Positions 36,645 to 47,224 of a DNA stretch of 64,000 nucleotides are shown here, one piece after another. Source of the stretch: Synechococcus sp. UW105 (lineage in GTDB: Bacteria; Cyanobacteriota; Cyanobacteriia; PCC-6307; Cyanobiaceae). The first letter of the stretch is position 1. Each line of letters opens with the position of its first letter. The notes under the pieces were generated by a model, which was given only the letters and a program-made list of their open reading frames with translations, was not told where the DNA came from and searched no databases. The position numbers were made by a program, and so were the translations under genes. The stretch is from the NCBI RefSeq assembly GCF_900473935.1, contig NZ_UCNN01000030.1, positions 124,001 to 188,000 on the forward strand, in the 5' to 3' direction.

Positions 36645-37235
36645 ATGACCCTCCCAGCCGAGGCCTACCTGTGGTTCAAGACCCTTCACATCGTTGGGGT
36701 TGTGGTGTGGTTCGCCGGACTCTTCTACCTCGTGAGGCTTTTTATCTATCACGTGGAAGCCGAGGAGCTATCGGCTGAGTTGAAAGGGCCCTTTCAGCAG
36801 CAGTACTGCTTGATGGAGCGTCGCCTGGCCAACATCATTACCACCCCTGGAATGGTTGTGGCCGTTTCCATGGCCGTCGGCCTCTTGATCACGCAACCGA
36901 GTTGGCTGCATCAGGCCTGGATGCACGCAAAACTTGCCTTTGTTGCCGCGTTACTGGTCTACCACTGGTTTTGCTATCGGCTGATGGGTCAGTTGCAACG
37001 TGGTGAGTGTCGATGGAGTGGCCGACAGCTACGAGCACTCAATGAACTTCCCACGCTGCTCTTGGTGATTGTGGTGATGCTTGTGGTGTTCAAAAATCAG
37101 TTCCCGACAGGAGCTGCCACCTGGTTCATGGTTGCGTTGGTGGTGTTCATGGCCGCGTCAATACAGTTTTATGCACGCTGGAGACGGCTTCGGCAGGAGG
37201 CTGCCGCCACGAGCTCCGAAGCCAATGTCGGCTGA
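36645..37235 (+). CDS. hemJ: Protoporphyrinogen oxidase HemJ
   Basis: Membrane enzyme that oxidises protoporphyrinogen IX in heme and chlorophyll synthesis, the usual form in cyanobacteria that lack HemY. The 196-residue protein has four or five hydrophobic segments. The first contains the family histidine region FKTLHIVGVVVWFAGLFYLV, and the second the segment WMHAKLAFVAALLVYHW. It fits the UPF0093/HemJ family in size. The PHP-domain gene overlaps its end by 11 bases. Confidence 0.93.
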   Translation: MTLPAEAYLWFKTLHIVGVVVWFAGLFYLVRLFIYHVEAEELSAELKGPFQQQYCLMERRLANIITTPGMVVAVSMAVGLLITQPSWLHQAWMHAKLAFVAALLVYHWFCYRLMGQLQRGECRWSGRQLRALNELPTLLLVIVVMLVVFKNQFPTGAATWFMVALVVFMAASIQFYARWRRLRQEAAATSSEANVG

Positions 37236-37881
37236 TCGCCATCCACTCCGGCCGGTTCTTGAAACGGTCGGACCTCAGAGCTGTCCATCAGCTCTCAATT
37301 TTCATTGCCACACCCTCTGCAGTGACGGAAGCTTGGAACCCCTGGCCTTAGCAAAACAGGCCGTGGAACAGGGTCTCAATCACTTGGCAGTGACCGACCA
37401 CCACAGCTCAGCAGCGTTTCTGCCGATGCAGGCCTGGCTTGAGGCAGAGCGTCAACTAGGCACAGCAGTGCCACAGCTTTGGACTGGGATGGAGATCAGT
37501 TGCCTGCTCAAAGGGTGTTTGGTTCATGTTCTGGCCCTGGGCTTTGAGCATGGCCACCGGGCCTTGCATCTCTACAACCAGGGGGACGCTGCAGTGGGTG
37601 TACCTCTGCGTGCAGATGCAGTGGTGGATGCCATCCACGCTGCAGGCGGATTGGCGATCCTTGCCCACCCCGCCCGTTACAGGTTGAGTCACACACTGCT
37701 GATCGAGGCAGCAGCGCTCATTGGCATGGATGGTGGGGAGGCTTGGTATGACTATGAAATGCAAGGCCGCTGGCAGCCAACAGCGGTGGTGTGTGAATCG
37801 ATCGATCAGCACTTGAAAAAACTTGGCCTTTTACGTACGTGTGGCACAGACACCCACGGGCATGACCTCAAAGGCCGCTAA
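37225..37881 (+). CDS. PHP-domain metal-dependent phosphoesterase
   Basis: A 218-residue protein of the PHP fold, which binds up to three metal ions and cleaves phosphate esters. The first metal motif is LNFHCHTLCSDGSLEPLALA (HxH with D), followed by LAVTDHHSSAA, then GMEISC, LAILAHPAR and TDTHGHD, all PHP hallmarks. It is shorter than the RNase AM/YciV type (about 290 residues) and lacks its middle insertion. Substrates could be nucleotides or oligonucleotides. The start at 37225 overlaps hemJ by 11 bases. A start at 37081 would be inside hemJ. Confidence 0.84.
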   Translation: MSADRHPLRPVLETVGPQSCPSALNFHCHTLCSDGSLEPLALAKQAVEQGLNHLAVTDHHSSAAFLPMQAWLEAERQLGTAVPQLWTGMEISCLLKGCLVHVLALGFEHGHRALHLYNQGDAAVGVPLRADAVVDAIHAAGGLAILAHPARYRLSHTLLIEAAALIGMDGGEAWYDYEMQGRWQPTAVVCESIDQHLKKLGLLRTCGTDTHGHDLKGR

Positions 37882-37910
37882 AATGGACTACGCACCAGAC
37901 TGAATCAGGC

Positions 37911-38465
37911 ATGGGCATCTTCGACCGTCTGCGGAAATCGGGCTCGCAAGAGGCCGGCGGCAATTCTGGGGGAAAGGAGAAAGCTGCAAAGAAGGATGAT
38001 TCCTTCTTCCTAGACAGTGACTCTTCCTCCTCCTTGGGCGACCGCAATTACATGCGTGAGGCCAAGACCATTCGTCGCACCTTTCCTGGCTCAGCCGACA
38101 GCCCAGGCAACAAGGAGCTTGTGACTGAGGTGGATGCCATGGGGCTCAAGGTTGAAGCGATGACGGAAGGATTAGGAGGAAGCACAGTCCAGGACGACGT
38201 CACCTCCGTCACAGGCGGAGTGCCTAAGCCGGTCAAGAAGACGTTTGCAGAGGCGATGAGCAAACAGGAGCTTCAACAGCGCTTGAAAGGCAGTGCAATC
38301 AATGGAACAAACACCCGTGCCAGTGCAGATGCGGCACCAGCTGCTCGAAAAGCCGAGTTGAAGCCAGAAACCACCACCACGGCCACAAGCCAAAAGGCGG
38401 CCAAGTCGTCCAGGCCTGGTTCGATTGATCCGTTCATGAGCATGGCCCAGAACCTGGATACCTGA
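37911..38465 (+). CDS. Unknown protein with low-complexity ends
   Basis: A 184-residue protein of unknown function. The start MGIFDRLRKSGSQEAGGNSG is basic and polar, then comes an acidic Asp/Ser stretch (DDSFFLDSDSSSS). The middle (NYMREAKTIRRTFPG, SADSPGNKELVTEVDAMGL, GGVPKPVKKTFAEAMSK) looks like a folded, conserved part. The last 60 residues are Ala/Thr/Lys-rich and end in SIDPFMSMAQNLD. No signal peptide or membrane segment is present. It ends one base before the convergent cobN stop region. I do not recognise a family. It looks like a lineage-specific picocyanobacterial protein. Confidence 0.7.
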   Translation: MGIFDRLRKSGSQEAGGNSGGKEKAAKKDDSFFLDSDSSSSLGDRNYMREAKTIRRTFPGSADSPGNKELVTEVDAMGLKVEAMTEGLGGSTVQDDVTSVTGGVPKPVKKTFAEAMSKQELQQRLKGSAINGTNTRASADAAPAARKAELKPETTTTATSQKAAKSSRPGSIDPFMSMAQNLDT

Positions 38466-38466
38466 T

Positions 38467-41400
38467 TCAACCAAAGCTGCCGTTCTCCACGGCCGTTTCG
38501 GCCTGGAGAACCAGCTTGCGAAGCCTGGCAAGCCTGAGCGGATCGACGCTGCTCCACAATCCACGATTCGCAGCTTCCAGAAGACGCTCAGCCATATCTC
38601 GAAGCGCCCATGGATTGTGTTGCATCAGGAAGTCACGAGGTCCAGACGCGTCTAACCAGTGCGTCTGGAGAGCGTCGTAACACCAATCAGGAATGACTCC
38701 TGTCGCAGCATCGTACGCAAACAGGTAGTCGAGGCTTGCTGCCATCTCAAAGGCTCCCTTGTAGCCATGTTTCTGCATGCCATTCAGCCAGCGAGGATTG
38801 AGAAGACGGCTGCGCATCACCTTGTCGATCTCTTGTTCGAGATGGTGGATCCGAAGTCGTTCCTGACGGGAATGATCTGCAAACCAAAGGGCCGGGCTCT
38901 TGCCATTGATCCGTGTCACAGCCGCAGCAAGTCCGCCATGGAACTGGTAGTAATCATCGGAATCGAGCAGATCGTGTTCGCGATTGTCCTGGTTATGCAA
39001 GACCACTTGCACCCTGGAGAGACTGCGCTCTAAACCGGATCGATCCTTTTGAGGCTCAAGAGATCCGTCGTATCTCCATTGGCTCCATTCGAGATAGGCC
39101 TCGCCAAGATCACTGCGCTCTTCCCACTGTCCTGAGTCAATCAACGCCTGGAGACCAGCTCCGTAGGCCCCTGGTGCCGATCCAAAGATCCGCGGCTGAT
39201 GTTCGTGGTTACGGGATAGAGCCGCTAAGGGGTTCATGGCTTCCGGTTCATCCAGATTGGCTACGAGAGATTGGGCCCGACTCACCCACTCAATTAAATG
39301 AGGGAAAGCGTCTCGGAATAAGCCTGAAATCCGCAGGGTGACATCCACCCGTGGACGCCCCAACAAACTGAGAGGAATCAGCTCGAGATCGATCATGCGT
39401 CGGGTGGGACCGTCCCACACCGGCCTAACGCCTAACAGCGCCAACAGTTGACCAATATCCTCACCACCGTTGCGCATCGTGGCCGTTCCCCAGACGGACA
39501 GGGCAAGATGTCGCAGGGGTTCACCTTGCTCCAACAGATAAAGGTCGAGTAGGCGTTCGGCACTTCTGCGACCAAGGCCCCAGGCCGCCTCTGTGGGCAA
39601 ACCACGCAGATCGACAGAATAAAAATTTCGACCAGTCGGGAGGACATCAGGCCGACCTCGTGTTGGCGCACCAGAGGGGCCACTGGCAAGACGGCGGCCC
39701 TCGAGAGCACGAAGCATTGCCTTCTTCTCCTGGGTTGCACAAGCCTGAAGACGGGGGATCAGGTTGTTGCGAAGGTTGAGCAACACCGGGTCAGTCCCTT
39801 CGTCCAGCCAACGTTGAACCGCGTGATGCAGGGGGCGCGATGGCTCTTGGTCAGGACGCTTGAGCAAGCAACCAATCAAGAGTGCGGCTTGACCTTCCAG
39901 CCAGGCCACACCGTCAGCCACCCGTCGATGTCCACTCGCCTTGAGTTGGATCAACAGTGCCTGGTCATCGTCACTCAGTGCGTCACCGTCTTCATCGCAC
40001 CATGGATCGTGATCCAGACCGACGACAGATGCCAGCCGCTGCGTCAAACCAACACCCTGCGCGGTTGGTGCTCGGCTAATGGCGATGAGGAGCTCCACAA
40101 GTGCGTCCGGATCCGGAATGGTGCCAAGACGATGCAAGCCAGTACGAATCTGAGCTTCCTTCAGTTCACAGAGATAGGCCTCCACTTGATCCAGACAGTC
40201 AGTCCAAGCAGAACTGGAGAAGAGGTCAGGCTTTGACGATCCAACCAGCAGCTCAGCCGGTAATCCAGGCCAGTTGAGCGACTTCAGTAGTGAAAGCAGT
40301 TGCCGATTCAGCTCCAAGCCACGGTCTGCATTGAGCTGATTGGCTTCGACATATTCATCAAGCAGAGCTTCCAGACTTGCCAGAGAGCCGTAAGAACCAG
40401 CACGTCCAAGTGGAGGTGTGAGGTGATCGAGGATCACGGCATGGCCACGACGCTTGGCTTGAGATCCTTCTCCTGGGTCGTTAACGATGAATGGATACAC
40501 GTGGGGGACGGGACCTAGGGCGAGCTGAGGTCCACAACCCTCGCCGAGGCCAACGGATTTACCGGGAAGCCATTCCGCGCTCCCATGCTTTCCGAGATGC
40601 ACAAGCATCTGGGTGCCGTGCACCAGCCGCATCCACAGGTATTGGGCCAAATAACGATGGGGAGGGGGCAGATCAGGTGAGTGCAGATCACTGAGTTGAT
40701 CAGGGTCATAGCCGCGACTTGGCTGAACCAGGACGCACACATGTCCAAGCTTCAAGCCATGAATGGGAAACCCTTCCTCTTCCAGTTCGAGAGCCTGATG
40801 GGCTGGGCCCCATCGCGCTTCGATCGTTTCGCGAGCAGCAATTGGAAGCGTGGCCCACCAGTCCAGATAGTCACTAAGGGGAAGATGGGTGAGCGGTGGA
40901 AGATGATGGCTTTCCGGGTCATTGGTACGAGAGGAAAGGAGGCTTGCCATCAGAGCAGTCGACGACTCTGGTAAGACCTCCTGGCCAAGCGTGTATCCGG
41001 CGTCTTGCATCCAAGTGAGCACATTGAGAAGACTTGCCGGGGTGTCGAGGCCGACGCCATTCGCCAAACGCCCGTTACGAACCGGGTAATTGGCCAGGAC
41101 CAAGCCAACTCGCCTTTGCTCGACAGCGGTTTGCTGGAGATTGACCCAGGCGCGAGCATGCTCTGCAAGCCAGGAGAGACCGAGCTGATCCGGCACCGTT
41201 GTGTGGACAGCTGTGGCAAGACCTTCATGGGCCAGGTCAACCTCACGAAAACCACCGATTCGGGTGGTGATACGCCCATCCAGCTCTGGCAGAACCACCT
41301 GCAGAGACAAATCCAGGGGGTCGAGACCACGACTGGAATTCGACCAGACGCTGCGAGGTTTGCTGCTGCTGAGCACCTGAAGCACAGGGCGATCCAGCTG

Positions 41401-42228
41401 ATCCCAGAGTGGAGCTCCGAATCCTGCCTGTTCGAACTGCACTGAGGCGAAGGAGGTGGCAGTGATCACCACCTCAACGCGCTGTTGCTCGAACAGATTC
41501 AGCACCCCTTCCTGAACCACAGGATCACGCAGGCTGCTCACCCAGAGAGCTCGAGGCACCAGTCCGCGTTGACGGAGAGCCTTGAGCAACGCCTCAGCCA
41601 TGGCCTCATCGCCTGATCGCGCTAAGGCCCGATACAGCACAACACCCACTCGTGCGCCTGAGGCCTCCTCCCACTGCCAAGGTGAGGGGTCTGGCATGCA
41701 GTGGGGAACGAGCGTTGAAGGGTCTTGTGTCTTGCCCAGCAAGACGGAATCAAGAGCTTTGAGCAGAGTGATCAAATTCTCGCCACCGCCTTCTCGCAGC
41801 AAGACAGCCAGCTGATCACTTAAGACCTTTGGGATCGACCCCAGCGGATGCAACGCATCATCTTGATCTGGGGTTCCAGCAAGCACAACGAGATGACGAT
41901 GATCTCGGTCTTGCTGCCATTTCTGCAGTTGATCCAGTCCGTAGGACCAATGGCCACGACCGCCGAGCAGTCGCACCACAATCAGCTGGGCATCCTGGGC
42001 AGTAACGCTGAGGTAATGATCAATCTGGGCTGGGTGTCCGAGGCTGGCCAAGGGAAGGGCTCGGATCCGATTGTGCCAAGAGACAGCCTCAGGCCTGGAG
42101 AGGCAATGCGCTAATGCTGTGAGGTCGGTGACAGCGCTAGAGAGCAGCAGTACAGGTGCTGGCGGTTGCTCAACGAGCGTGATTGCGTCGTCGAAGTCGG
42201 CCCCTGGGAGGCTGCTGAGTCGATGCAT
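38467..42228 (-). CDS. cobN: Cobaltochelatase subunit CobN
   Basis: The large subunit that inserts cobalt into the corrin ring in the aerobic route. It is related to magnesium chelatase ChlH, with 1253 residues. Recognisable segments include WLAEHARAWVNLQQTAVEQR, MRLVHGTQMLVHLGKHGSAEWLPGK (quoted as two overlapping parts: MRLVHGTQMLVHLGKHG and HGSAEWLPGK), LPTGRNFYSVDLRGLPTEAA and FGSAPGAYGAGLQALIDSG, all typical of CobN. I chose ATG at 42228 (MHRLSSLPGADFDDAITLV). A start at 42471 would run over the divergent ilvE. A GGGGAG directly precedes the ATG. Cyanobacteria make pseudocobalamin, used by the nearby MetH. Its ATPase partners CobS/CobT are not in this window and may be replaced by ChlI/ChlD. 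Confidence 0.94.
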   Translation of the reverse strand: MHRLSSLPGADFDDAITLVEQPPAPVLLLSSAVTDLTALAHCLSRPEAVSWHNRIRALPLASLGHPAQIDHYLSVTAQDAQLIVVRLLGGRGHWSYGLDQLQKWQQDRDHRHLVVLAGTPDQDDALHPLGSIPKVLSDQLAVLLREGGGENLITLLKALDSVLLGKTQDPSTLVPHCMPDPSPWQWEEASGARVGVVLYRALARSGDEAMAEALLKALRQRGLVPRALWVSSLRDPVVQEGVLNLFEQQRVEVVITATSFASVQFEQAGFGAPLWDQLDRPVLQVLSSSKPRSVWSNSSRGLDPLDLSLQVVLPELDGRITTRIGGFREVDLAHEGLATAVHTTVPDQLGLSWLAEHARAWVNLQQTAVEQRRVGLVLANYPVRNGRLANGVGLDTPASLLNVLTWMQDAGYTLGQEVLPESSTALMASLLSSRTNDPESHHLPPLTHLPLSDYLDWWATLPIAARETIEARWGPAHQALELEEEGFPIHGLKLGHVCVLVQPSRGYDPDQLSDLHSPDLPPPHRYLAQYLWMRLVHGTQMLVHLGKHGSAEWLPGKSVGLGEGCGPQLALGPVPHVYPFIVNDPGEGSQAKRRGHAVILDHLTPPLGRAGSYGSLASLEALLDEYVEANQLNADRGLELNRQLLSLLKSLNWPGLPAELLVGSSKPDLFSSSAWTDCLDQVEAYLCELKEAQIRTGLHRLGTIPDPDALVELLIAISRAPTAQGVGLTQRLASVVGLDHDPWCDEDGDALSDDDQALLIQLKASGHRRVADGVAWLEGQAALLIGCLLKRPDQEPSRPLHHAVQRWLDEGTDPVLLNLRNNLIPRLQACATQEKKAMLRALEGRRLASGPSGAPTRGRPDVLPTGRNFYSVDLRGLPTEAAWGLGRRSAERLLDLYLLEQGEPLRHLALSVWGTATMRNGGEDIGQLLALLGVRPVWDGPTRRMIDLELIPLSLLGRPRVDVTLRISGLFRDAFPHLIEWVSRAQSLVANLDEPEAMNPLAALSRNHEHQPRIFGSAPGAYGAGLQALIDSGQWEERSDLGEAYLEWSQWRYDGSLEPQKDRSGLERSLSRVQVVLHNQDNREHDLLDSDDYYQFHGGLAAAVTRINGKSPALWFADHSRQERLRIHHLEQEIDKVMRSRLLNPRWLNGMQKHGYKGAFEMAASLDYLFAYDAATGVIPDWCYDALQTHWLDASGPRDFLMQHNPWALRDMAERLLEAANRGLWSSVDPLRLARLRKLVLQAETAVENGSFG

Positions 42229-42294
42229 CTCCCCATTGAAGACTGCAGAGGTGCGGGGGCGGGTGAGAAGATTTGGCCATCGGCCGTTTCCGCC

Positions 42295-43212
42295 ATGCAT
42301 CAGTTTCTGCCGTTCGCCTGGTTTGAAGGCCGGTGTGTGCGATTTGAAGACGCAAAAGTTTCGATCGCCACCCATGCCCTGCACTACGGCACAGGGGCAT
42401 TTGGTGGTATGCGTGCCATCCCTGATCCGGTTCGGCCTGGGGGGATGTTGCTCTTCCGTGCCGACCGTCACGCCCGCAGGCTGAGCCAGAGCGCAAAGCT
42501 TTTGCTGGCTGACCTGAGCGAGACCACGGTGATGGAGGCTCTTGTTGCCGTACTCAGAGCGAACAAACCCACAACGCCCATCTACCTGCGGCCATTTGTT
42601 TACACCAGCGATTTAGGGATCGCACCACGTCTGCACAACATCGAGACTGATTTTCTGATTTACGGTTTAGAGCTCGGCGATTACCTCTCCCCGGAAGGTG
42701 TGAGTTGTCGAATCAGTAGTTGGACAAGGCAGGAAGATCGCTCACTTCCTTTGCGTGGCAAGATCAGTGGTGCATACATCACAAGCTCACTTGCCAAAAC
42801 AGAGGCCGTCACGAGCGGCTTCGACGAAGCCCTGCTCATGAATACGCGGGGGAAGGTCAGTGAGGCCAGCGGAATGAATCTATTTTTGGTTCGCGATGGT
42901 GTCCTGATCACCCCTGGTGTTGATCAAGACATACTGGAGGGAATCACCCGCTCCAGCGTGATTGAACTGGCGAAGCACATGGGACTGGAGGTGATCGAAC
43001 GCCCCGTTGATAAGACGGAACTCTGCATCGCCGATGAAGTGTTCCTGACGGGAACTGCGGCGAAAATCACTCCCATTCGTCAACTCGAATCCACAGTTTT
43101 ACCGACAAACCGACCGGTGATGGATGCTTTAAGACAACGTCTGGTGGCGATTACAGAGGGGAGAGACCCTGAATTTGGTCATTGGGTGACCAGGATCGAA
43201 CTCGAGGCCTAG
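42295..43212 (+). CDS. ilvE: Branched-chain amino acid aminotransferase
   Basis: PLP-dependent transaminase of valine, leucine and isoleucine synthesis, 305 residues. The start MHQFLPFAWFEGRCVRFEDA, then ATHALHYGTGAFGGMRAI, fits the fold type IV branched-chain family. The PLP lysine is in the LPLRGKISGAYITSSLAKTE segment, and the EASGMNLFLVRDGVLITP and ITRSSVIELAK motifs follow. A longer in-frame start at 42166 would overlap the divergent cobN start, so ATG at 42295 is preferred. D-amino-acid transaminases are related, but the sequence agrees best with IlvE. Confidence 0.94.
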   Translation: MHQFLPFAWFEGRCVRFEDAKVSIATHALHYGTGAFGGMRAIPDPVRPGGMLLFRADRHARRLSQSAKLLLADLSETTVMEALVAVLRANKPTTPIYLRPFVYTSDLGIAPRLHNIETDFLIYGLELGDYLSPEGVSCRISSWTRQEDRSLPLRGKISGAYITSSLAKTEAVTSGFDEALLMNTRGKVSEASGMNLFLVRDGVLITPGVDQDILEGITRSSVIELAKHMGLEVIERPVDKTELCIADEVFLTGTAAKITPIRQLESTVLPTNRPVMDALRQRLVAITEGRDPEFGHWVTRIELEA

Positions 43213-43269
43213 GGATCAGTTTTGGGTCAAGTGACGTTCGTAGAATGGCTTGACTGAAGCCAGTGAGCG

Positions 43270-46200
43270 ATGCAGGCCGTCTCTAAGACACCATCCCTGA
43301 ACGCTTCCCGCTTTTTAGAACGTCTGCATGATCCCTCGCGTCCCGTCTTGGTGTTTGACGGTGCCACAGGAACGTCGCTGCAACAGATGGATCTCGGTCC
43401 AGATGACTTCGGTGGTGCGGATCTGGAGGGTTGTAACGAGAATCTTGTGGTCACACGGCCCGATGCTGTCCAGGAGGTCCATCGCCAGTTCCTTGAGGCG
43501 GGCTGCGATGTGATCGAAACCGACACGTTCGGAGCCACCTCACTGGTGTTGTCTGAATACGACCTCCAGGACCAGACCTACGAACTGAATGTTCAGGCGG
43601 CGCGGTTGGCCAGGGAGATGGCAGATCGCTACAGCACACCTGAGAAACCCCGCTTTGTGGCGGGATCGATGGGTCCCACCACGAAGCTGCCGACCCTCGG
43701 CCATGTGGGGTTCGATGAGATGCGCGATTCCTTCGCCGAGCAGGCCAGGGGCTTGCTGGCAGGGGATGTGGACCTCTTCATCATCGAAACCTGTCAGGAC
43801 CCCCTGCAGATCAAAGCTGCGCTGGCTGGCATTGAACAGGCATGTGAGGTGGCCGGTGAACGTCGGCCATTGATGGTGAGCGTCACGATGGAAACCACCG
43901 GCACGATGCTCGTCGGCTCCGATATCGCTGCGGTGGTGTCAATCCTTGAGCCATTCCCCATCGATGTTCTCGGCCTCAACTGCGCCACCGGTCCGGAGCA
44001 GATGAAGGAGCATGTCAAATATCTGAGTGAGCACGCCCCCTTCGTGGTGAGCTGCATTCCCAACGCCGGTCTGCCGGAGAACGTCGGTGGTGTGGCTCAC
44101 TACCGCTTGACTCCGGTCGAGATGAAGATGGCAATGCACCACTTCATCGAGGATCTCGGCGTTCAGGTGATCGGGGGCTGCTGCGGCACCACCCCCGCGC
44201 ACATCGCCGCTCTCTCAGAACTGTCACAGGAGATGCGTCCGGCTGACCGGGACGTACGAACCCCAGTGCTCAGAAAGGAACGCCCGCTGCTTGGGGCAGA
44301 AGCTTCCGTCTCCTCGATCTACGGAACCACGCCCTATCGCCAGGACAACTCATTTCTGATCATCGGTGAACGGCTCAATGCCAGTGGCTCCAAGAAGGTC
44401 AGGGAGCTGCTCAACGCTGAGGACTGGGATGGGCTGGTGGCTGTGGCTCGCGGACAGGTGAAGGAAAACGCCCACGTGCTCGATGTGAACGTCGACTACG
44501 TCGGCCGCGATGGCGAAAAGGATATGCATGACCTGGTGAGCCGTTTGGTCACCAATGTCAATCTGCCCCTGATGCTCGATTCCACTGAGTGGCAGAAGAT
44601 GGAAGCCGGCCTCAAGGTCGCCGGCGGCAAATGTCTGCTCAATTCCACCAATTACGAAGACGGCGATGAACGCTTCTTCAAGGTGTTGGATCTGGCGCGC
44701 ACCTATGGCGCTGGGGTGGTGATCGGCACCATCGATGAAGACGGCATGGCCAGGACGGCCGAGCGCAAATTCGCGATTGCCCAGCGCGCCTACAGGGATG
44801 CGGTCGAATTTGGGATCCCAGCTCACGAGATCTTCTACGACCCTCTGGCGCTGCCGATTTCAACGGGCATCGAGGAGGACCGACGCAACGGCTGCGAAAC
44901 CGTCGATGCCATCCGGCGAATCATCACAGATCTTCCCGGTGTGCATGTGGTGCTTGGCGTGAGCAATATCAGCTTCGGCCTCTCGCCAGCGGCACGGATC
45001 ACCCTCAACTCGGTCTTCCTGCATGACTGCTGTGAGGCGGGAATGGATGCGGCGATCGTCAGCCCCGCCAAGATTCTTCCGCTGATCAAAATCAGTGAGG
45101 ACCATCAGCAGGTCTGCCGTGATCTGATCAATGACAAGCGGCGATTTGAAGGCGATGTCTGCACCTACGACCCGCTCACTGAACTGACCACGTTGTTCGA
45201 AGGCGTTAGCACCAAGGAGGCCCGGGCCTCAGGTCCGTCTCTGGCTGACCTTCCCGTTGAAGAGCGACTGAAGCAGCACATCATTGATGGCGAGCGCATC
45301 GGGCTAGAACCAGCCCTTGACGAGGGTCTGGGGCAGTACAAACCTCTGGAAATCGTGAACACCTTCCTGCTCGATGGCATGAAGGTGGTGGGTGAACTCT
45401 TCGGTTCAGGTCAGATGCAGCTGCCTTTTGTGCTGCAGAGCGCGGAAACCATGAAAAGTGCGGTGGCTTATCTCGAACCACATATGGAAAAAACCGAGGG
45501 AAAAAGTTCAGCCAAGGCCAAATTCTTAATTGCAACAGTCAAGGGTGATGTTCATGATATCGGCAAGAATCTTGTGGACATTATCCTCACCAATAATGGA
45601 TACGAAGTTGTTAACTTGGGCATCAAACAATCGGTCGATGCAATCATCGAAGCCCAGCAAAGCCATGAAGCTGATTGCATCGCAATGAGTGGTCTTTTGG
45701 TGAAGTCAACCGCATTCATGAAAGACAACCTGCAGGCCTTCAATGAGGCTGGTATATCCGTTCCGGTGATTCTCGGTGGTGCGGCACTCACCCCTCGATT
45801 TGTTCAGAAGGACTGCCGTGAGGTCTATGACGGCCAGGTGATTTATGGGCGTGATGCCTTCGCTGACCTGAGATTCATGGACGCTCTGGTGCAGGCCAAA
45901 CAAGACGATGAATGGGATAACAAGAAGGGCTTCTTGGGCACCATTCCCGAAGGCCTAGGGCTCAATGGGGACGCGAACAGTCATGACGCCGAGGGGTCTG
46001 ATTCAAGTGCCAAGGTGGAAGAGGCCAAGCCCAAGGCTCCCGTCAGCCGTGAGCGCTCGGAGGCAGTGCCTGAGGAGCCTGCACTGCAGCCACCGTTCTG
46101 GGGCACCAACGTGCTTTCAGAAGAGGAGATCAATCTGGAGGAAGTCTTCAGTTATCTCGATCGCAATGCACTCTTCGCTGGCCAATGGCAGATCCGAAAA

Positions 46201-46890
46201 AGCAAAGAGCAAAGCCGCGAGGAGTACGAACAGCAGCTCAAGGACAAGGCTGAGCCCGTCCTGCAGGAATGGTTGCAGCGTTCCCTTTCTGAGCAGTTGC
46301 TGACCCCACGAGTGGCCTATGGCTATTTCCCCTGCGGCAGAGATGGCAATGCCGTCGTCGTTTTCGATCCTGCGAATTCAAGTTCTGAACTTGGTCGCTT
46401 CGATCTCCCCAGACAGCGCTCCGGCAACAAATATTGCATTGCTGATTTCTATCGGGATCTCTCCCCAGAGGGCGGCCCCACCGATGTCCTGCCCATGCAG
46501 GCCGTCACCATGGGGGAGAAGGCCAGTGCCTTTGCTAGAGAGCTTTTCCAGGCGGATCGCTACAGCGATTATCTCTATTTTCACGGTCTGGGCGTGCAGA
46601 TGGCCGAAGCGCTGGCGGAGTGGACCCACGCTCGGATCCGCCGTGAACTGGGCTTCAGCGCTGATGAACCATCGGCCCTACGTGATGTGCTGGCCCAGCG
46701 CTACCGCGGCAGCCGCTATTCCTTTGGCTATCCCGCCTGCCCGAATGTGGCCGATTCAAGGCCTCAGCTCGATTGGCTGGGTGCAGACCGAATCGGCCTC
46801 TTCATGGACGACAGCGACCAGTTAGAGCCCGAGCAGAGCACGACCGCTTTGGTGGCGCTCCATAGCCAAGCCCGTTACTTCAGCGCCTGA
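43270..46890 (+). CDS. metH: Cobalamin-dependent methionine synthase MetH
   Basis: Transfers a methyl group from methyltetrahydrofolate to homocysteine via methylcobalamin. The 1206-residue protein carries all four modules. The homocysteine domain has the zinc motif [16 protein letters not shown]. The pterin domain is marked by [14 protein letters not shown]. The cobalamin domain has the base-off histidine motif [14 protein letters not shown] near residue 758. The reactivation domain (C-terminal) has PHAR-like GYFPCGRDG and [11 protein letters not shown]. Between the cobalamin and reactivation domains a charged linker of about 80 residues ([20 protein letters not shown]) is longer than usual. 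The only spacer upstream is 57 bp, and no riboswitch was recognised there. Confidence 0.97.
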   Translation: MQAVSKTPSLNASRFLERLHDPSRPVLVFDGATGTSLQQMDLGPDDFGGADLEGCNENLVVTRPDAVQEVHRQFLEAGCDVIETDTFGATSLVLSEYDLQDQTYELNVQAARLAREMADRYSTPEKPRFVAGSMGPTTKLPTLGHVGFDEMRDSFAEQARGLLAGDVDLFIIETCQDPLQIKAALAGIEQACEVAGERRPLMVSVTMETTGTMLVGSDIAAVVSILEPFPIDVLGLNCATGPEQMKEHVKYLSEHAPFVVSCIPNAGLPENVGGVAHYRLTPVEMKMAMHHFIEDLGVQVIGGCCGTTPAHIAALSELSQEMRPADRDVRTPVLRKERPLLGAEASVSSIYGTTPYRQDNSFLIIGERLNASGSKKVRELLNAEDWDGLVAVARGQVKENAHVLDVNVDYVGRDGEKDMHDLVSRLVTNVNLPLMLDSTEWQKMEAGLKVAGGKCLLNSTNYEDGDERFFKVLDLARTYGAGVVIGTIDEDGMARTAERKFAIAQRAYRDAVEFGIPAHEIFYDPLALPISTGIEEDRRNGCETVDAIRRIITDLPGVHVVLGVSNISFGLSPAARITLNSVFLHDCCEAGMDAAIVSPAKILPLIKISEDHQQVCRDLINDKRRFEGDVCTYDPLTELTTLFEGVSTKEARASGPSLADLPVEERLKQHIIDGERIGLEPALDEGLGQYKPLEIVNTFLLDGMKVVGELFGSGQMQLPFVLQSAETMKSAVAYLEPHMEKTEGKSSAKAKFLIATVKGDVHDIGKNLVDIILTNNGYEVVNLGIKQSVDAIIEAQQSHEADCIAMSGLLVKSTAFMKDNLQAFNEAGISVPVILGGAALTPRFVQKDCREVYDGQVIYGRDAFADLRFMDALVQAKQDDEWDNKKGFLGTIPEGLGLNGDANSHDAEGSDSSAKVEEAKPKAPVSRERSEAVPEEPALQPPFWGTNVLSEEEINLEEVFSYLDRNALFAGQWQIRKSKEQSREEYEQQLKDKAEPVLQEWLQRSLSEQLLTPRVAYGYFPCGRDGNAVVVFDPANSSSELGRFDLPRQRSGNKYCIADFYRDLSPEGGPTDVLPMQAVTMGEKASAFARELFQADRYSDYLYFHGLGVQMAEALAEWTHARIRRELGFSADEPSALRDVLAQRYRGSRYSFGYPACPNVADSRPQLDWLGADRIGLFMDDSDQLEPEQSTTALVALHSQARYFSA

Positions 46891-46923
46891 CATGCCAGCC
46901 TTAGCCGCTGCAGAACAATTCCC

Positions 46924-47196
46924 ATGGCAATCGCAGGACCTGGTGGGGTCGATGAAGCAATCGCAGCTGGCCTCGACCTCGACGGCACACCCATTCCGGG
47001 GCCGATGGTGGAGCTCTACAACGAGGTCATGGACCTGGAAAGCAAGCGGGCACGCAGTGGGGTGAAAAAATCAATGCGCAACCGGATCGTGAAGACCGGA
47101 GCCAAGCATTTCGATCAAAACACACTGAACCAACGGTTGATCGATGCCGGTTGGGATGGCCTGAAAGAAAAGGAGATCGCTTTTTTCTTCAGTTGA
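46924..47196 (+). CDS. Small conserved-looking unknown protein
   Basis: A 90-residue soluble protein, 33 bp behind metH on the same strand. It begins MAIAGPGGVDEAIAAGLDLD, continues with TPIPGPMVELYNEVMDLESK and a basic region (RARSGVKKSMRNRIVKTGAK), and ends with LIDAGWDGLKEKEIAFFFS. The alternation of a short helix, a basic loop and a final amphipathic helix looks like a real protein, not a shadow. No family is recognised. It may share the metH transcript. Confidence 0.6.
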   Translation: MAIAGPGGVDEAIAAGLDLDGTPIPGPMVELYNEVMDLESKRARSGVKKSMRNRIVKTGAKHFDQNTLNQRLIDAGWDGLKEKEIAFFFS

Positions 47197-47224
47197 GCGC
47201 TCTCTAGCTGGGCTCTGTTCAGGA

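Noticed and set aside
38659-41815. Several plus-strand frames of 70-147 codons inside cobN
   Set aside because: All lie opposite the CobN coding sequence and show no protein motifs.
43213-43269. Riboswitch (cobalamin or SAH) before metH
   Set aside because: Only 57 bp are available. There is one 5-bp stem (GGCTT/AAGCC) and no known riboswitch core.
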